From Candidatus Dormiibacterota bacterium (GTDB lineage: Bacteria; Chloroflexota; Dormibacteria; Aeolococcales; Aeolococcaceae): a stretch of 64,000 nt of DNA. Every line of letters starts with the position of its first letter. Position 1 is the first letter of the stretch. The stretch lies in the NCBI GenBank assembly GCA_003153505.1, contig PLZA01000044.1, positions 186,001-250,000 on the forward strand, written 5' to 3'. Of this stretch, positions 17,173 to 26,520 are shown piece after piece. The notes beneath the pieces are model-generated. The model saw nothing but the letters and a program-made list of their open reading frames with translations. It did no database searches and was not told where the DNA came from. Both the position numbers and the translations under genes were made by a program.

Positions 17173-17523
17173 ATGCAAGTGATTGGTCTCGATAGCTATC
17201 CCGGTGTCGCCATCAACGGATACGGAAGCGTCGGTGCGTCGTTTGCGCGAATCGCTGACCTCGGGACAGGGTCGGCGGCAAGCGTCGTGCGTGTCGCGCC
17301 TGATGGCGTCCTCGGACTGCATCCAGCGCCGAAGCCGCAATTGATGATCGTCATCCACGGCGACGGCAGCGTTCGGGGCGACGACCAAGCCTCCATCAGC
17401 ATCCACCCAGGCGTGGCCATCCGGTGGAATGCCGGCGAGCAGCACGAGACCCGGGCGGACCCTTCTGGACTGGTCCTGCTGATCCTAGAGGCCAATGATT
17501 CCAACCTCGGCTTCCAGCACTAA
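17173..17523 (+). CDS. cupin-domain protein
   Basis: A 116-residue single-domain cupin. It shows the beta-barrel pattern VVRVAPDGVLGLHPAPKPQL and IHPGVAIRWNAGEQHETRA, with His residues where metal ligands are usual, although the first motif is incomplete. A GGAGG precedes the ATG at 17173. Small cupins bind metals, sugars or act as sensors. It lies about 100 bases after the acetyltransferase gene and may share its transcript. Confidence 0.7.
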   Translation: MQVIGLDSYPGVAINGYGSVGASFARIADLGTGSAASVVRVAPDGVLGLHPAPKPQLMIVIHGDGSVRGDDQASISIHPGVAIRWNAGEQHETRADPSGLVLLILEANDSNLGFQH

Positions 17524-17742
17524 CCCACAGAGCGCTGCTCGATGGCAGCGGCGTGCAAATGCAAACAGTCAAGAGGCACCCGCCTTTCCACAACTCAGGT
17601 GCCCGCGCCTATTGGAACGTGCAGACGTTGTCGGCAAGCCGATTGGGATCCAGAGTCACTGCTGTGGGCGAGCGCGGCCACGGAAGGGGATATGGTTACC
17701 ACGGGCGTCGGCGATGGAAATGAAGGTGATCGCATGGGCGAG

Positions 17743-18825
17743 CTATCGAGCGCCCAAGGATCCGGACCGCCGCGCAGAACGTGCGCGTAACTCGCGTGGG
17801 AGCGACATGAGTGCTGCACCGTTCCGCCGGCGACGATACGCTCGAGCCCGACACGCATCACCGCAGTACGACTTGTCTGAGCGCGCGACTTCCGGCGATA
17901 CCTTGAACCACTGCCGGCACTCGGAGCAGCGACGATAGTTGGTGCGTGCATCCATCGCTTGCGCGAATTGCAACCAAATGGCGCCGGCGAGGCTGTTGGG
18001 AAGGGTGATCAGGACCGTCCTGTTCACTGCGGGGTCGAAGACAACCATCGATCCGATGCGGTGCGCAAGGTGTGCGTTCGTTAGCGTGTTGAGCACGATG
18101 GAGACCTGCGCCCGGGGGGACTTGTCTGCGGTCACCGTGTCATCCGCCTCAAGCTCCCAGGCGGCAATCTGGCGACCGTCAAACGATTGACGCACATGCA
18201 ACGGACCGGGCAGCAGCTCGGGTTGTTGGCCTTTGGGGGCATACGCCAATTCGTTGGGGAGGAAAAGATCGGTAGCGAAACCGGGGCCATCCGGCTTGCC
18301 GATGACGCCAGCGATGGTCCCAACCTCGCCGGGTGTGAAAGGCATGGCCTTGTTGATCGCTCTATCGCTGTCGCCGCTCAGCTTCCACAGCTCAAGTGCC
18401 GCGCGCATTGACGCTATCTCGTTCCGCCACGCATCAAGCGGTTCCCCAGCGTGAAATACGGGCCTCGTCGGTTCGCCGGTGCCCGGAGCTTCGTCGCGAA
18501 ATCCAATCTCGAGATCCCCGAGCAGCCCGTGTTCGTTGGCGAAGGCGAGGATAGCGTCCGCACTCCCATCGAGATCGGCGAAGCGCAGAAACAGCGCAGG
18601 TTCTTCTGATGGGACGGTCTTCGTGTACTCCTCGGGGAACAGGTGCTCTGCTTCCTCGAGGACAAGGCGTCCGATTGCATCATCTGGGAAGGAGAAGGTC
18701 TCGCCCCCTGGCGGCTCGATGTCTGGGAGCGGGATGCGAGCCTCTCGCCAGCAATACCCGCGAGGGTTGACGGCGACTTCGAGCTTGTAGTCCGTTTCGC
18801 GCACAGCGACCAACTCCGGAATCAC
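17743..18825 (-). CDS. hypothetical protein with C-terminal CGNR-like zinc finger
   Basis: A 360-residue protein. The last 60 residues hold a zinc finger, CSECRQWF at about 304 and YCGDACRARAYRRRR at about 324, a Cys4 arrangement like CGNR or related treble-clef fingers, followed by an Arg-rich tail that may contact nucleic acid. The preceding 290 residues form a domain I do not recognise. The start is GTG at 18825. It could be a regulator or a nucleic-acid-binding accessory protein. Confidence 0.6.
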   Translation of the reverse strand: MIPELVAVRETDYKLEVAVNPRGYCWREARIPLPDIEPPGGETFSFPDDAIGRLVLEEAEHLFPEEYTKTVPSEEPALFLRFADLDGSADAILAFANEHGLLGDLEIGFRDEAPGTGEPTRPVFHAGEPLDAWRNEIASMRAALELWKLSGDSDRAINKAMPFTPGEVGTIAGVIGKPDGPGFATDLFLPNELAYAPKGQQPELLPGPLHVRQSFDGRQIAAWELEADDTVTADKSPRAQVSIVLNTLTNAHLAHRIGSMVVFDPAVNRTVLITLPNSLAGAIWLQFAQAMDARTNYRRCSECRQWFKVSPEVARSDKSYCGDACRARAYRRRRNGAALMSLPRELRARSARRSGSLGAR

Positions 18826-19335
18826 ACATGCGTCACGGCTAATCGTGGCGATCCGTGACGAGTGTCTCTATTCTAAGCACATTCACCGGCGTTCGGAGTT
18901 GGGGTGATCCGGACGCCGGGGCAACTGGCTAGCTGTGAGATCAACCGCTTCGTGTCTATCAACCTCGCCTCGCCACAAGCCTGGCTTGCGGAGCCCTACG
19001 TCTGGGTTGCCATCGGCTCCATGGCTGGGCTCACCCTGGTCAGGATCTCCGCCGAACTCCGTGCCGCGATCGACTGGTGGATGACCCGAGAGAAGCGTTG
19101 GCGGCGGGGCACTACGAACAGTCAGCGTCGCCGGCAACGTCGCTCCTTACAGCGTCCTCGATCTGACTGAGCGGGAAGGAGTTGCGGTGGACGTGGGCGA
19201 AGGCAGCAAATCCGGCATCCGGCGTAGAGTCGGATCGTTCGTCGTGAAGCGCCCCGCCCCCATCCCAGGGCGAGGATGCATCCCGGCCCGTGGCCGGTTC
19301 GGACTCAGGGGCACAGCTTTCCATTGGAGATAACC
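18826..19335. other. intergenic region, no convincing gene
   Basis: About 510 bases. A plus-strand frame at 18904-19170 contains one hydrophobic stretch (PYVWVAIGSMAGLTLVRI) but has no good ribosome-binding site and an Arg-rich end; I do not call it. Nothing else is recognised. Confidence 0.35.
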
Positions 19336-19599
19336 ATGGCCACGGACGACATCGGCTCGACACATGTGTACGAGTTCGCACCCGACAGCTGGATGCCGGA
19401 GGGCGATTGCCTGTATCCGCTGACCGGCGTCTCCGTCGTCGCACAGGCCGACCTCGCCGACGTGGTGGTCGGGCACGAGCGGACAGCGCACGGGACGTCG
19501 CTACACAGCACGGTGGGGATGCCGGTCACCGAGGTACTCGGTCGGTCGCGCCCCGAGGTCATCCGGAAGGCGCTGGCGATGGTGGCGGGCCACCGCTAA
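19336..19599 (+). CDS. small hypothetical protein
   Basis: An 87-residue acidic protein starting with MATDDIGSTHVYEF. GGAG lies eleven bases before the ATG at 19336. The C-terminus (SRPEVIRKALAMVAGHR) is helical. No family or domain is recognised. Confidence 0.45.
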   Translation: MATDDIGSTHVYEFAPDSWMPEGDCLYPLTGVSVVAQADLADVVVGHERTAHGTSLHSTVGMPVTEVLGRSRPEVIRKALAMVAGHR

Positions 19600-19670
19600 G
19601 GCGCCCATATTTCTGGGTCGGGGCCACCCAAGGACGCAGCTGGACCGAAGCGATTACAGAGGGGATTCAC

Positions 19671-20183
19671 GTGAAGCGGGTCGCCGGCCTCGGAATTGCG
19701 GTTGGCGATGCTGGCTGCTGCATGCGGAAGCACATCGGCGACGCCGACCGCGATCACAGCGACACCGACGCCGACGGCATTCGAGCCGACAATCCCCGCG
19801 ACCCCCATCCCGACCCTCGTCCCGACCACGCTAGTAGCGTCCGTTGGCTTCACCGGAGGCTGGGGACACACGGCCCAAAACCCCGACGCGTCCTACAGCT
19901 GCGTCTTTGCGTACGAGGCGTCGGGTGGCCGCGTGATGGCCTCCATGTCCGTGGCTGGGATCGACACAAGCTGGCTCTGTTCGATTGCATCGCCGAACAA
20001 CGTCTGGAAGCCCGTCACCGTCGTGACCGTGACCAGTGGGACGGCAGATTGCTGGGAGTCCTCCCAACCGGAGAGACCACGATGAGGATATATATGGCTC
20101 CCGCGGGGGCCATCGTGAACACAGGACTCGTCTGCTCCCAGGAGTTCAAGGACGACGGAGTTACAGACCCCGCCAACTCCTGA
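19671..20183 (+). pseudogene. frameshifted lipoprotein-like gene
   Basis: Two frames together look like one exported protein. Around 19671-19735 a short basic start (GTG at 19671) shifts into LRLAMLAAACGSTS, which reads as a lipoprotein signal peptide with a lipobox. A Thr/Pro-rich linker and a domain with TGGWGH and YSCVFAYEAS follow. Near 20040-20090 the frame shifts again to the segment TTMRIYMAPAGAIVNTG. At least two indels therefore break the gene. The end at 20183 is that of the last frame. Confidence 0.35.
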
Positions 20184-20407
20184 TCAGGTCGGCGGAGGCG
20201 TTGTGATCGTTGCTGTAGCGTCGTCGGTGTCGTCGGGCTGCACGACGTACATCTGCGGCTCCTATTTCAGCCCGCACCCCGTGGCGCTTGGGGTGCTGGG
20301 CCAATACTGGGCCAATATCTCTGGCCAGCTACGGCGTCACGTGGCGCTTCCTGGCCGCTCCCTCGAATTCGGACGGCGCTGCTTCCGATCGTTTTGAGGA
20401 AGCTTAG

Positions 20408-20434
20408 GAGGGTTCGATTCCCTTCCTCGGCACC
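20408..20434 (+). other. tRNA 3'-end fragment (Leu-like acceptor), candidate attachment site
   Basis: GAGGG-TTCGATT-CCCTT folds as a T-arm (20408-20424), followed by the acceptor strand CCTCGGC, A73 and CC (20425-20434). The matching 5' strand GCCGAGG and the D and anticodon arms are absent upstream, so this is only a 3' end. A GCCGAGG/CCTCGGC acceptor is common in tRNA-Leu. Such fragments mark tRNA-integrated elements. Confidence 0.6.
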
Positions 20435-20572
20435 CGCGTGCGTCGCGACCTTTCCCGAGCCTTGTGCATATGGGCAATCGTCAAGGCAAATACGCGCGGG
20501 AGTGGTGCTGGCGGGCTGATGAGTGCGGTTTGTCAGCGATTACCTTCGCTCGACGGTTTGACATTTGCGACG

Positions 20573-21355
20573 ATGCCCTCGGTGTCGAAATCCGACGACC
20601 TGTTCGAACGAGCCGTGCTAGGCGTCGTGAGCCGCGTCTCCGGGCGCACGGTGACCGGGCTAGCGCTGCTCCTTTATCCGGGTGTCGGGCTGATACTGCC
20701 GCTTGCGCTGCACTGGTCGGTGACTGCCTTGGTCGCAGCCAACATTCTCGGTGCTGTCTACGCAGCCGTAGTGAGTATGGGCTGGTTGTTCATCCAAGTG
20801 GCGGCCCGCGATCGGCGCCATCTAATTGAGTGGACCACGAACCTGCGTCTCCTCAGCGCCGAGGAGTTTGAGTGGCTAGTCGGAGAGTTGTTCCGACGTG
20901 AGGGCTGGAAGGTTGAGGAGACTGGCCGCCAAGAGAGTCCCGACGGCAACATCGACCTTGATTTGGTTCGTGCTGGTGAGCGCAAGGTCGTCCAATGCAA
21001 GCGTTGGGGTTCGTGGCTGGTCGGTGTTGATGAGGTGCGAGGATTCGCGGGCACTCTCCTGCGCGAAGGACTGCCCGGCAGCGCCGGCATTTTCGTGACG
21101 CTTTCCGATTTCACCAAGCCAGCACGCTCCGAGGCAAGGGCAACCGGCATCGCCCTGGTTGACAATCGCGACCTCAACGATCGCATCGAGAAGGCCCGTC
21201 GCGTCGAACCATGCCCGGTCTGCCAGGCTGCGATGGTGCTTGACCGCTCAGCCCGCGGCTGGTGGTTACGGTGCATAGCGCCAGGTTGTGCGGGTAAGCG
21301 CGATCTCAGCGGTGACCCTGGTCGAGCTGTCGAGTTCCTGACGCGACCGCGGTGA
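20573..21355 (+). CDS. membrane-anchored Mrr-like restriction endonuclease
   Basis: A 260-residue protein. Two hydrophobic helices at about residues 25-75 anchor it in the membrane. The Mrr-type PD-(D/E)XK nuclease domain follows: FEWLVGELFRREGWKVEETG, then GNIDLDLVRAGERKVVQCKRW, giving the Asp and the Q-x-K active-site set. The last 50 residues form a zinc ribbon (CPVCQAAMVL, CIAPGCAG). Mrr-like proteins cut modified or foreign DNA. The ATG at 20573 is chosen, and 20519 is an alternative. It lies directly after the tRNA fragment. Confidence 0.8.
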   Translation: MPSVSKSDDLFERAVLGVVSRVSGRTVTGLALLLYPGVGLILPLALHWSVTALVAANILGAVYAAVVSMGWLFIQVAARDRRHLIEWTTNLRLLSAEEFEWLVGELFRREGWKVEETGRQESPDGNIDLDLVRAGERKVVQCKRWGSWLVGVDEVRGFAGTLLREGLPGSAGIFVTLSDFTKPARSEARATGIALVDNRDLNDRIEKARRVEPCPVCQAAMVLDRSARGWWLRCIAPGCAGKRDLSGDPGRAVEFLTRPR

Positions 21356-21399
21356 TCGTAGCGTGCAACAGCGTGCGCTGGTTCTCCGGGCCAGTGGCG

Positions 21400-21790
21400 T
21401 CATCGCACAGAATCCAATTGGCCGCAGTACACGGACTCATACCCCTGCACCATTCTCGAAGCGCTGAAGTTGCGGCGCACTCGGTCACGACAACGCCATG
21501 GCTCGAGGTGTGCAGCTTCTTCGATCGCAGCCGCAAGCTCCGACGGAGAATCGCATACGACCCCCGTCTCACCGTCCGTCACAAGCTCGGGGAGCGCTCC
21601 AGCACGCAGGCAGACGACTGGCGTCCCGCACGCCATCGCCTCGATGACGGCGAGGCCGAAGGGTTCGTGCCAGAGCACCGGGCACAGGAGGCACGCGGCG
21701 CCGGCCAGGAGTCGCTTCTTCTCGTGGGGTCCCACCTCGCCAAGCCACTCCACCCCCGGGCCCAGTCGGGGTCGCACCTCGCGATCTAGG
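21400..21790 (-). pseudogene. glycosyltransferase family 4, C-terminal part
   Basis: This is the 3' part of a GT4-type glycosyltransferase. After the break it reads LDREVRPRLGPGVEWLGEV, then the donor-binding motif PVLWHEPFGLAVIEAMACG and AGALPELV. The 5' part lies at 23609-24266. When the two are joined at the shared CCTAG (minus strand), the reading frame is restored exactly (EAEYL-DREV), which shows that the gene was intact before insertion. The enzyme would transfer a nucleotide-activated sugar in cell-surface or glycolipid synthesis. Confidence 0.85.
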
Positions 21791-22791
21791 TGTGCAACTG
21801 ACGATGGCCGATTACACAGGGGCCCCGGTCTTTTGGCGCAGTCGCTCGTAGGGAGTTTGGCCACCCAAGCCTCCATGCGGGCGGTCGAAATTGTAGAAGT
21901 CTTCCCACTCCTGGAGCTTGGTGGTGAACAGCCGGGCGTCGTCGAGCACGACGCCATCGAGGAGCCGGTAGAACTCGTCGGCGTCGATCCGATGTGATCG
22001 TTCGACCTTGCCGTTGAGCCGGGGCGTGGCCGGCTTGATGTACACGTGCTGGACGCCGCAGTCGAGGACGTGCCAGTGGAAGGCGGACTGGAACTCCGCG
22101 CCGTTGTCGGTCTGGATCACCTCCACCCGGAAGGGCAGCTTCTCGAACACGTAGTCGATGAACTGGATGGCGGTCTTCTGGTTGAGGTGGTCGTCGACAC
22201 GCAGCACTCTGAGCCGGGTGCAGTCGTCGATCGCAGTGAACTGGTAGTGCTTCCTGCGCGTGCTCCCGATCGGCGCCACGAACTTCACGTCGACCTGGAC
22301 CCGATGACCGGGCTGGGGCTTCTCGTAGCGCTTCCAGCGCTCCTTGTGGCGTTTGTAGCGCTGTGACGCTGGCAGTCGGCTCATGTCGAGGCGCTTGAGG
22401 ATTCGCCAGATCCCGGATGGGCTGACCTTGATCTCGTGGTACCGCTCGAGATACATCGCGATCTTGTGTGGCCCGAAGTGGTAGTTCTGGCGCAGGTAGA
22501 TGATCTTGCCGACGACCTCCTCCCGAGTGGTTCTCGGGCTCAGGTGCGGCCGTGAGGAGCGGTCCCGGAGGCCCTCAACCCCGAACTCCTCGTAGCGCCG
22601 GAACCAGACGTAGTAGCACTGCCGGGTGATCCCGTAGTAGCGGCACGTCAGGGCGACATTGCCGGTGACTTCCTGGACGTGGCGAATGATCGCCAGGCGT
22701 CGAGCTGCTCCCCTCGCCAGTTCTCTCTCGGTCACACGTGCCTTCTCGTGAATTGGAGGCCCAAGTGTCAACAGACTCCGTCAGTTTTATA
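21791..22791 (-). mobile_element. IS481-family element inserted in the glycosyltransferase
   Basis: The element carries one transposase gene on the minus strand. Its two ends share the inverted 8-mer AACTGACG (21796-21803) and its complement (22779-22786). The left flank is the CTAGG target sequence at 21786-21790. The right end abuts the truncated second IS481 transposase, so it seems to have jumped into or beside that element. The ends are estimated to a few bases only. Confidence 0.7.
21812..22771 (-). CDS. IS481-family transposase
   Basis: A 319-residue DDE transposase. The N-terminus has a helix-turn-helix (ARRLAIIRHVQEVTGNVALTC) and the family stretch GLRDRSSRPHLSPRTT. The integrase core supplies VDVKF, the second Asp in VIQTDNGAEFQS and the Glu in PATPRLNGKVERSHR. 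All catalytic positions are present and the frame is open, so it may be active. Its insertion breaks a glycosyltransferase gene. Confidence 0.88.
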   Translation of the reverse strand: MTLGPPIHEKARVTERELARGAARRLAIIRHVQEVTGNVALTCRYYGITRQCYYVWFRRYEEFGVEGLRDRSSRPHLSPRTTREEVVGKIIYLRQNYHFGPHKIAMYLERYHEIKVSPSGIWRILKRLDMSRLPASQRYKRHKERWKRYEKPQPGHRVQVDVKFVAPIGSTRRKHYQFTAIDDCTRLRVLRVDDHLNQKTAIQFIDYVFEKLPFRVEVIQTDNGAEFQSAFHWHVLDCGVQHVYIKPATPRLNGKVERSHRIDADEFYRLLDGVVLDDARLFTTKLQEWEDFYNFDRPHGGLGGQTPYERLRQKTGAPV

Positions 22792-23612
22792 GGTGGCGTC
22801 GCTTCGTGGCGGAAGGCGAGGTCGGTCTCATCGACCGGAGCTCGCGGCCGCGGCGCAGCCCACGCCGGACCCCAGCGCGAGTGGAGCGACAGATCGAGAC
22901 GCTGCGGCGACGCACCAAGCTCGGCCCGGTCCGGATCGCCGTCCGCCTCCACATGCCCGCCTCGACCGTGCCCCGCGTGTTGGTGCGCCGGCAACTGAAC
23001 CGGCTCGCCTGGATGGATCGGCCCACGGGGCGCGTGATCCGCCGCTACGAGCACGAACACCCTGGCGACCTGATCCACGTCGACGTCAAGAAGCTGGGTC
23101 GGATCCCGCCGGGTGGTGGCTGGCGCATTCACGGACGCCTTGGCCATGACTCCACCGGGGTTGGCTACGACTACATTCACTCCGCCGTTGATGACCATTC
23201 ACGGCTTGCGTACTCAGAGATCTGCAGCGATGAACGTGCTCCAACCGCAGCTGCGTTCTGGACCCGGGCGACAGCGTTTTTCGCCACCCACGGCATCGCG
23301 GTCCAGCGCGTCCTCACCGACAACGCCCAGGTGTACCGCCGTTCCTTCGCCTTCCGGACCGCCGTGCTGGAGAGCGGCGCGGTGCAGCGCTTCACGCAGC
23401 CCTGGCATCCCCAGACCAACGGCAAGGTGGAGCGCTTCAACTGCACCCTGCTCGAGGAATGGGCCTACGTCCGCCCGTACCCCTCCAATCAGCGCCGTGC
23501 TCAGGCCTTGACGGCGTGGCTGCACATCTACAACTATCACCGTGCCCATACCAGTCTCGGTCAGCTCCCACCCATCTCACGCCTCAACAACGTGTCTGGG
23601 TATTACAGCTAG
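22788..23612 (+). pseudogene. second IS481-family transposase, 5'-truncated
   Basis: The frame from 22788 reads YRWRRFVAEGEVGLIDRSSR, the segment that normally follows the N-terminal helix-turn-helix of IS481 transposases. The first 40-50 residues are missing, cut by the neighbouring element. The DDE core is intact: VDVKKLG, LTDNAQVY and QPWHPQTNGKVERFN. The stop codon TAG (23610-23612) is formed by the CTAGG target copy at 23609-23613, so the reading frame closes only in the flanking DNA. Confidence 0.82.
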
Positions 23613-24266
23613 GTACTCTGCCTCCGAGGGAGCGGTTGCGCCTCCGGCGATAACAATGCGGCGGCCGGCGGCGCGGGCCGCGTCGATGGCGACGTGCGCG
23701 CCCTTATGGGGGCTAAGCCGGCCGAGGTAAACGACGTAGTCCTCCTTGGCGGCGCGGAATGGGTAGTCGTCGACCGGGATGCCGTGGTGAATAGTCGCAG
23801 TCCAGTTGAGGTTCGGTGCTTCGAGGCGCTGCGCCTCCGAGATTGCGACAGGACAGACCCACTTCGCCACTGCCTCAAGCCACTCAGCGTGTGAATCGGG
23901 ACCACTCAGCGCGGAGTGCACGGTCACGATCGTCGGCACCTGTCGGGACGCCGCCGTCAGTGGCCCCGCACGGGTGTGATCATGCACGACGTCGACGTTG
24001 ACGCCAACGAGCGCCGAGGCCGCCAACGCGGCATGAATGATCTCCGTCTCCGCGTCGTTTGCGGTCGCCTCCTGTTGCGGCTCGGGGAACGTCTGGATGA
24101 AACGCGCCCGCGTCCTCGCCTCGCCGGCGGCGACCAGTGTGACGTCGTGACCGCGGTCGACCAAGCCCTCGGTAAGCGCGTGGCACATCAACTCGATGCC
24201 GCCGTACGATGTTGGCGGGACAGAGTAATAAGGCGGCGCCACGATGGCAATGCGCAGTCGACGCAT
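23609..24266 (-). pseudogene. glycosyltransferase family 4, N-terminal part
   Basis: This is the 5' part of the interrupted GT4 gene. It starts with MRRLRIAIVAPPYYSVPPTS and carries the glycine-rich YGGIE loop, the VVHDHTRAGPL acceptor region, ISEAQRLEAPNLN and YLGRLSPHKGAH. It ends at EAEYL, where the IS block begins. ATG at 24266 is chosen; ATG at 24281 is possible. The remaining 20 codons up to the stop in the IS are foreign. Confidence 0.85.
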
Positions 24267-24520
24267 CGAGTGTCCGTTCATGCGGTCCGGTCGCGCCGGC
24301 TTTTCCTCGCTCCGAGAGCGGCGTGCCAAAAACTGATCTCCGGGTAGCATCCAGGATGGCTCCCCGCAGCGCGCGCCCATATGATGGGGCGGTGACAGTT
24401 GAGATCCGTCGAATAAGGGCAGAGGAGCTCACGGGTTTCGCTTCCATGCTCGACGAGAGCGCCCTCTCGATCAAGCGCCGCCTTTCACAGGTTGTAGTGG
24501 CCACGGGCTCGCGAATGGTG

Positions 24521-25400
24521 TTAATCGCGGGCTCGAAGGCCGTCTATGAATGCGGCTCCTGACCTCCCGTCGACGACAGTGCCAATCTGCGGATTATCCG
24601 TAATCAGTCGGCGGTCGTCCATTCGGAGGTATTGGTCGAGTCGGCCGTGAAAATGGATGATTTCATTCCTGAGGGGAAAGCCCAGGAAGTCCGTGTAGTT
24701 GAAGGTGATGACGTCGAGGCGGAGCTGCTTGACACGATCGTAGAAGCACGGCTTCGGGCGAATGGACGATGCGGCGCGCACTTGCAGGAACGCCCAGAGC
24801 ATCCAAGCGATATACAGATAGGTGCGTCGCTCCGTGAATCTTTCCGGCCGCGGTGAATCTCCCAAAGTACAGTGACAGCAGCGTCTCGATGTTGGTACTG
24901 TCGGCAACGAGCTCCTCGAGGAACTCGCGCTCTTTTGGTGTGAAGTCTCCACCCAACATCAAAGCCTGCTAGAAGGCGCGCCTGACGGCCGTGCGCACGA
25001 GCGGGGTGAGTGCGAGCTTGTGGGCATCGAGAAAGGTTTCACTGGCTTCCGACTGGTCAGACCAGTTTATTGCTTTCGCGAGGCGCGCCTGGAGCAGGGG
25101 CGGGACGCGGTTGCCAGCGGCCATAAAGCCCAAGCTCTCCAGTACATCGCCGACAGCCCCTTTCTCCGCATCATCGCCGAGCTTCTGCCAGATAGCGGAA
25201 AGGGTCGGGACGGTATCCTCGGGGTCGTCAAAGACGCGCGAGCAATGAGATCGTCGCCCCCTCGGGCCGCGGCCCTGTTGAAGCTGAACTGCAATCGGGG
25301 AGTTTTCCCCGCAACGTGGCGTTGACCGCCTTACCGTCGGGGTTAGAGAACTCGGCGAGTTCGCGCACAAGGTTGGGAATTGTCGGAAGCTTGAAGGATA
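24521..25400 (-). pseudogene. broken SIR2/AbiH-like defence gene
   Basis: At least three frames on the minus strand give pieces of one protein. Near 25380-25300 is FKLPTIPNLVRELAEFSNPD, which resembles the start of SIR2-like NAD-binding domains. Near 24960-24850 is FTPKEREFLEELVADSTNIE, and near 24740-24560 LDVITFNYTDFLGF with NEIIHFHGRLDQY, a pattern of AbiH or SIR2-like proteins. Indels and stops separate the pieces. Family members deplete NAD or cause abortive infection. The identification is tentative. Confidence 0.4.
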
Positions 25401-25466
25401 CGTCTGCCCCCGCTCCGAGCCCCGACCACGCCCGTCGGCGTGGCTCCTGTCGTGCACCGTTCTTAG

Positions 25467-26186
25467 CTATGCCCCCGAGCAGTCAGTTCCATCGTCCAAC
25501 ACCAAAGTCGGCACCTGATAGTGGACGGTGTTTGTACTGTTGTAGACGTACTCCGGTATACCGTATTGAGCGACGTTAGGCGAGTTCTGGATCAGAATGC
25601 AATCCACGGGGTTTCCGGGTGACGGATCGATCAGCTCCCAGTCAGAATTCTCCACCCACGCCATCGAGTTGCGAGGGAACGTGAACGACGAGCCACACTG
25701 CCCTGCACTGCCGTCATTGATAAGTGCAGCAGCGTTGCCGTAGGAGCAGGTTGTCGGGGGGGTCTGAACCCAATTGAAGGTTGTCCCGGTATTCTCGCTA
25801 TACCAGTACTGCAGCCAATCACTGCCGGCGGAATGGCTGCCGAACACCCCACTGCCGCTTGACACAAAGATTCTCTCGTAGCCGTTGAAGCATCCGTACC
25901 CAAAACCGTTGAAGTAGGTTGAGCTGAAATAGAGATTCAGTACAACAGTTGCAGTGTTAGGCCCAAACGAAAAGTTCTTCGATACTGTTTTGGCGAAGGG
26001 GCAGGTCCCTCCCGGCGGCGGAGGTCCGAGTTCAGCCTGTGGTTTCACGACCTGATTTGCGGCGGTGCCGGCGGCCGGCTGCGCTGCCCGTACCCCCTTT
26101 GGAGCCAATCCCCCAACCGCGACTGCGGAAGCGCCTACAAGACCTGCTACGAGCCCAATGGCGAACCTGCGATACAGTCTTCGCAT
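25467..26186 (-). CDS. secreted protein of unknown function
   Basis: A 239-residue protein with an export signal: basic MRRLYRRFA, hydrophobic IGLVAGLVGASAVAVGGLA and a likely cleavage site near VRAAQ. The mature part is rich in Ser, Thr, Asn, Tyr and Phe, with cysteines that may form disulfides (GGTCPFAK, YGCFNGYER, TTCSYGN, GQCGSS). Its lower GC and Asn-rich composition differ from the neighbours. No family is recognised. An extracellular or surface role is inferred from the signal peptide. Confidence 0.65.
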   Translation of the reverse strand: MRRLYRRFAIGLVAGLVGASAVAVGGLAPKGVRAAQPAAGTAANQVVKPQAELGPPPPGGTCPFAKTVSKNFSFGPNTATVVLNLYFSSTYFNGFGYGCFNGYERIFVSSGSGVFGSHSAGSDWLQYWYSENTGTTFNWVQTPPTTCSYGNAAALINDGSAGQCGSSFTFPRNSMAWVENSDWELIDPSPGNPVDCILIQNSPNVAQYGIPEYVYNSTNTVHYQVPTLVLDDGTDCSGA

Positions 26187-26520
26187 ACCTTCCTCCAAAC
26201 CAATAGGGCGTATAGGTTGTGCGAGTACGGTATCACAGGACGGTGAGTGACGTTCATCGAACCAATTGCGGCAAAGCGGCCTAGTCGAGGGTGCTGGTTC
26301 TTGTCGTTGTCGGCCGCCTTGTGCGACGCCCTGCGCCCAACCCTGCTCCCGGGTGGCGGAGCCTGGAGGAATCGTTGGCTACGAGATGTGGGGGATAACG
26401 CGCGTGAAGCGCTCCACGATCGCTCAGCTCCCCGCTCTTCTAGACCCCATTAGTTGTTGTCAAGCTGATCCGGCGCCTCCATACGCGGGGTCGAAGTCGT
26501 TGCCACCCGCGCCACACACC
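26187..26520. other. intergenic region
   Basis: About 330 bases upstream of the secreted-protein gene and at the 3' side of the IS110 relic. It should contain the promoter of the secreted protein. No gene is recognised. Confidence 0.35.

Noticed and set aside
18904-19170. Plus-strand frame with one hydrophobic stretch
   Set aside because: No start signal and an Arg-rich end; the opposite strand is equally open.
19290-20183. Plus-strand open frame of 297 codons
   Set aside because: Most of it overlaps the better frames at 19336 and 19696. Only its last 35 codons look like protein, as part of the frameshifted lipoprotein.
24391-24562. Short plus-strand frame starting VTVEIRRIRAEELTGFASML
   Set aside because: It resembles the start of an acetyltransferase but is only 57 codons long and runs into the SIR2-like relic; it is too short to call.
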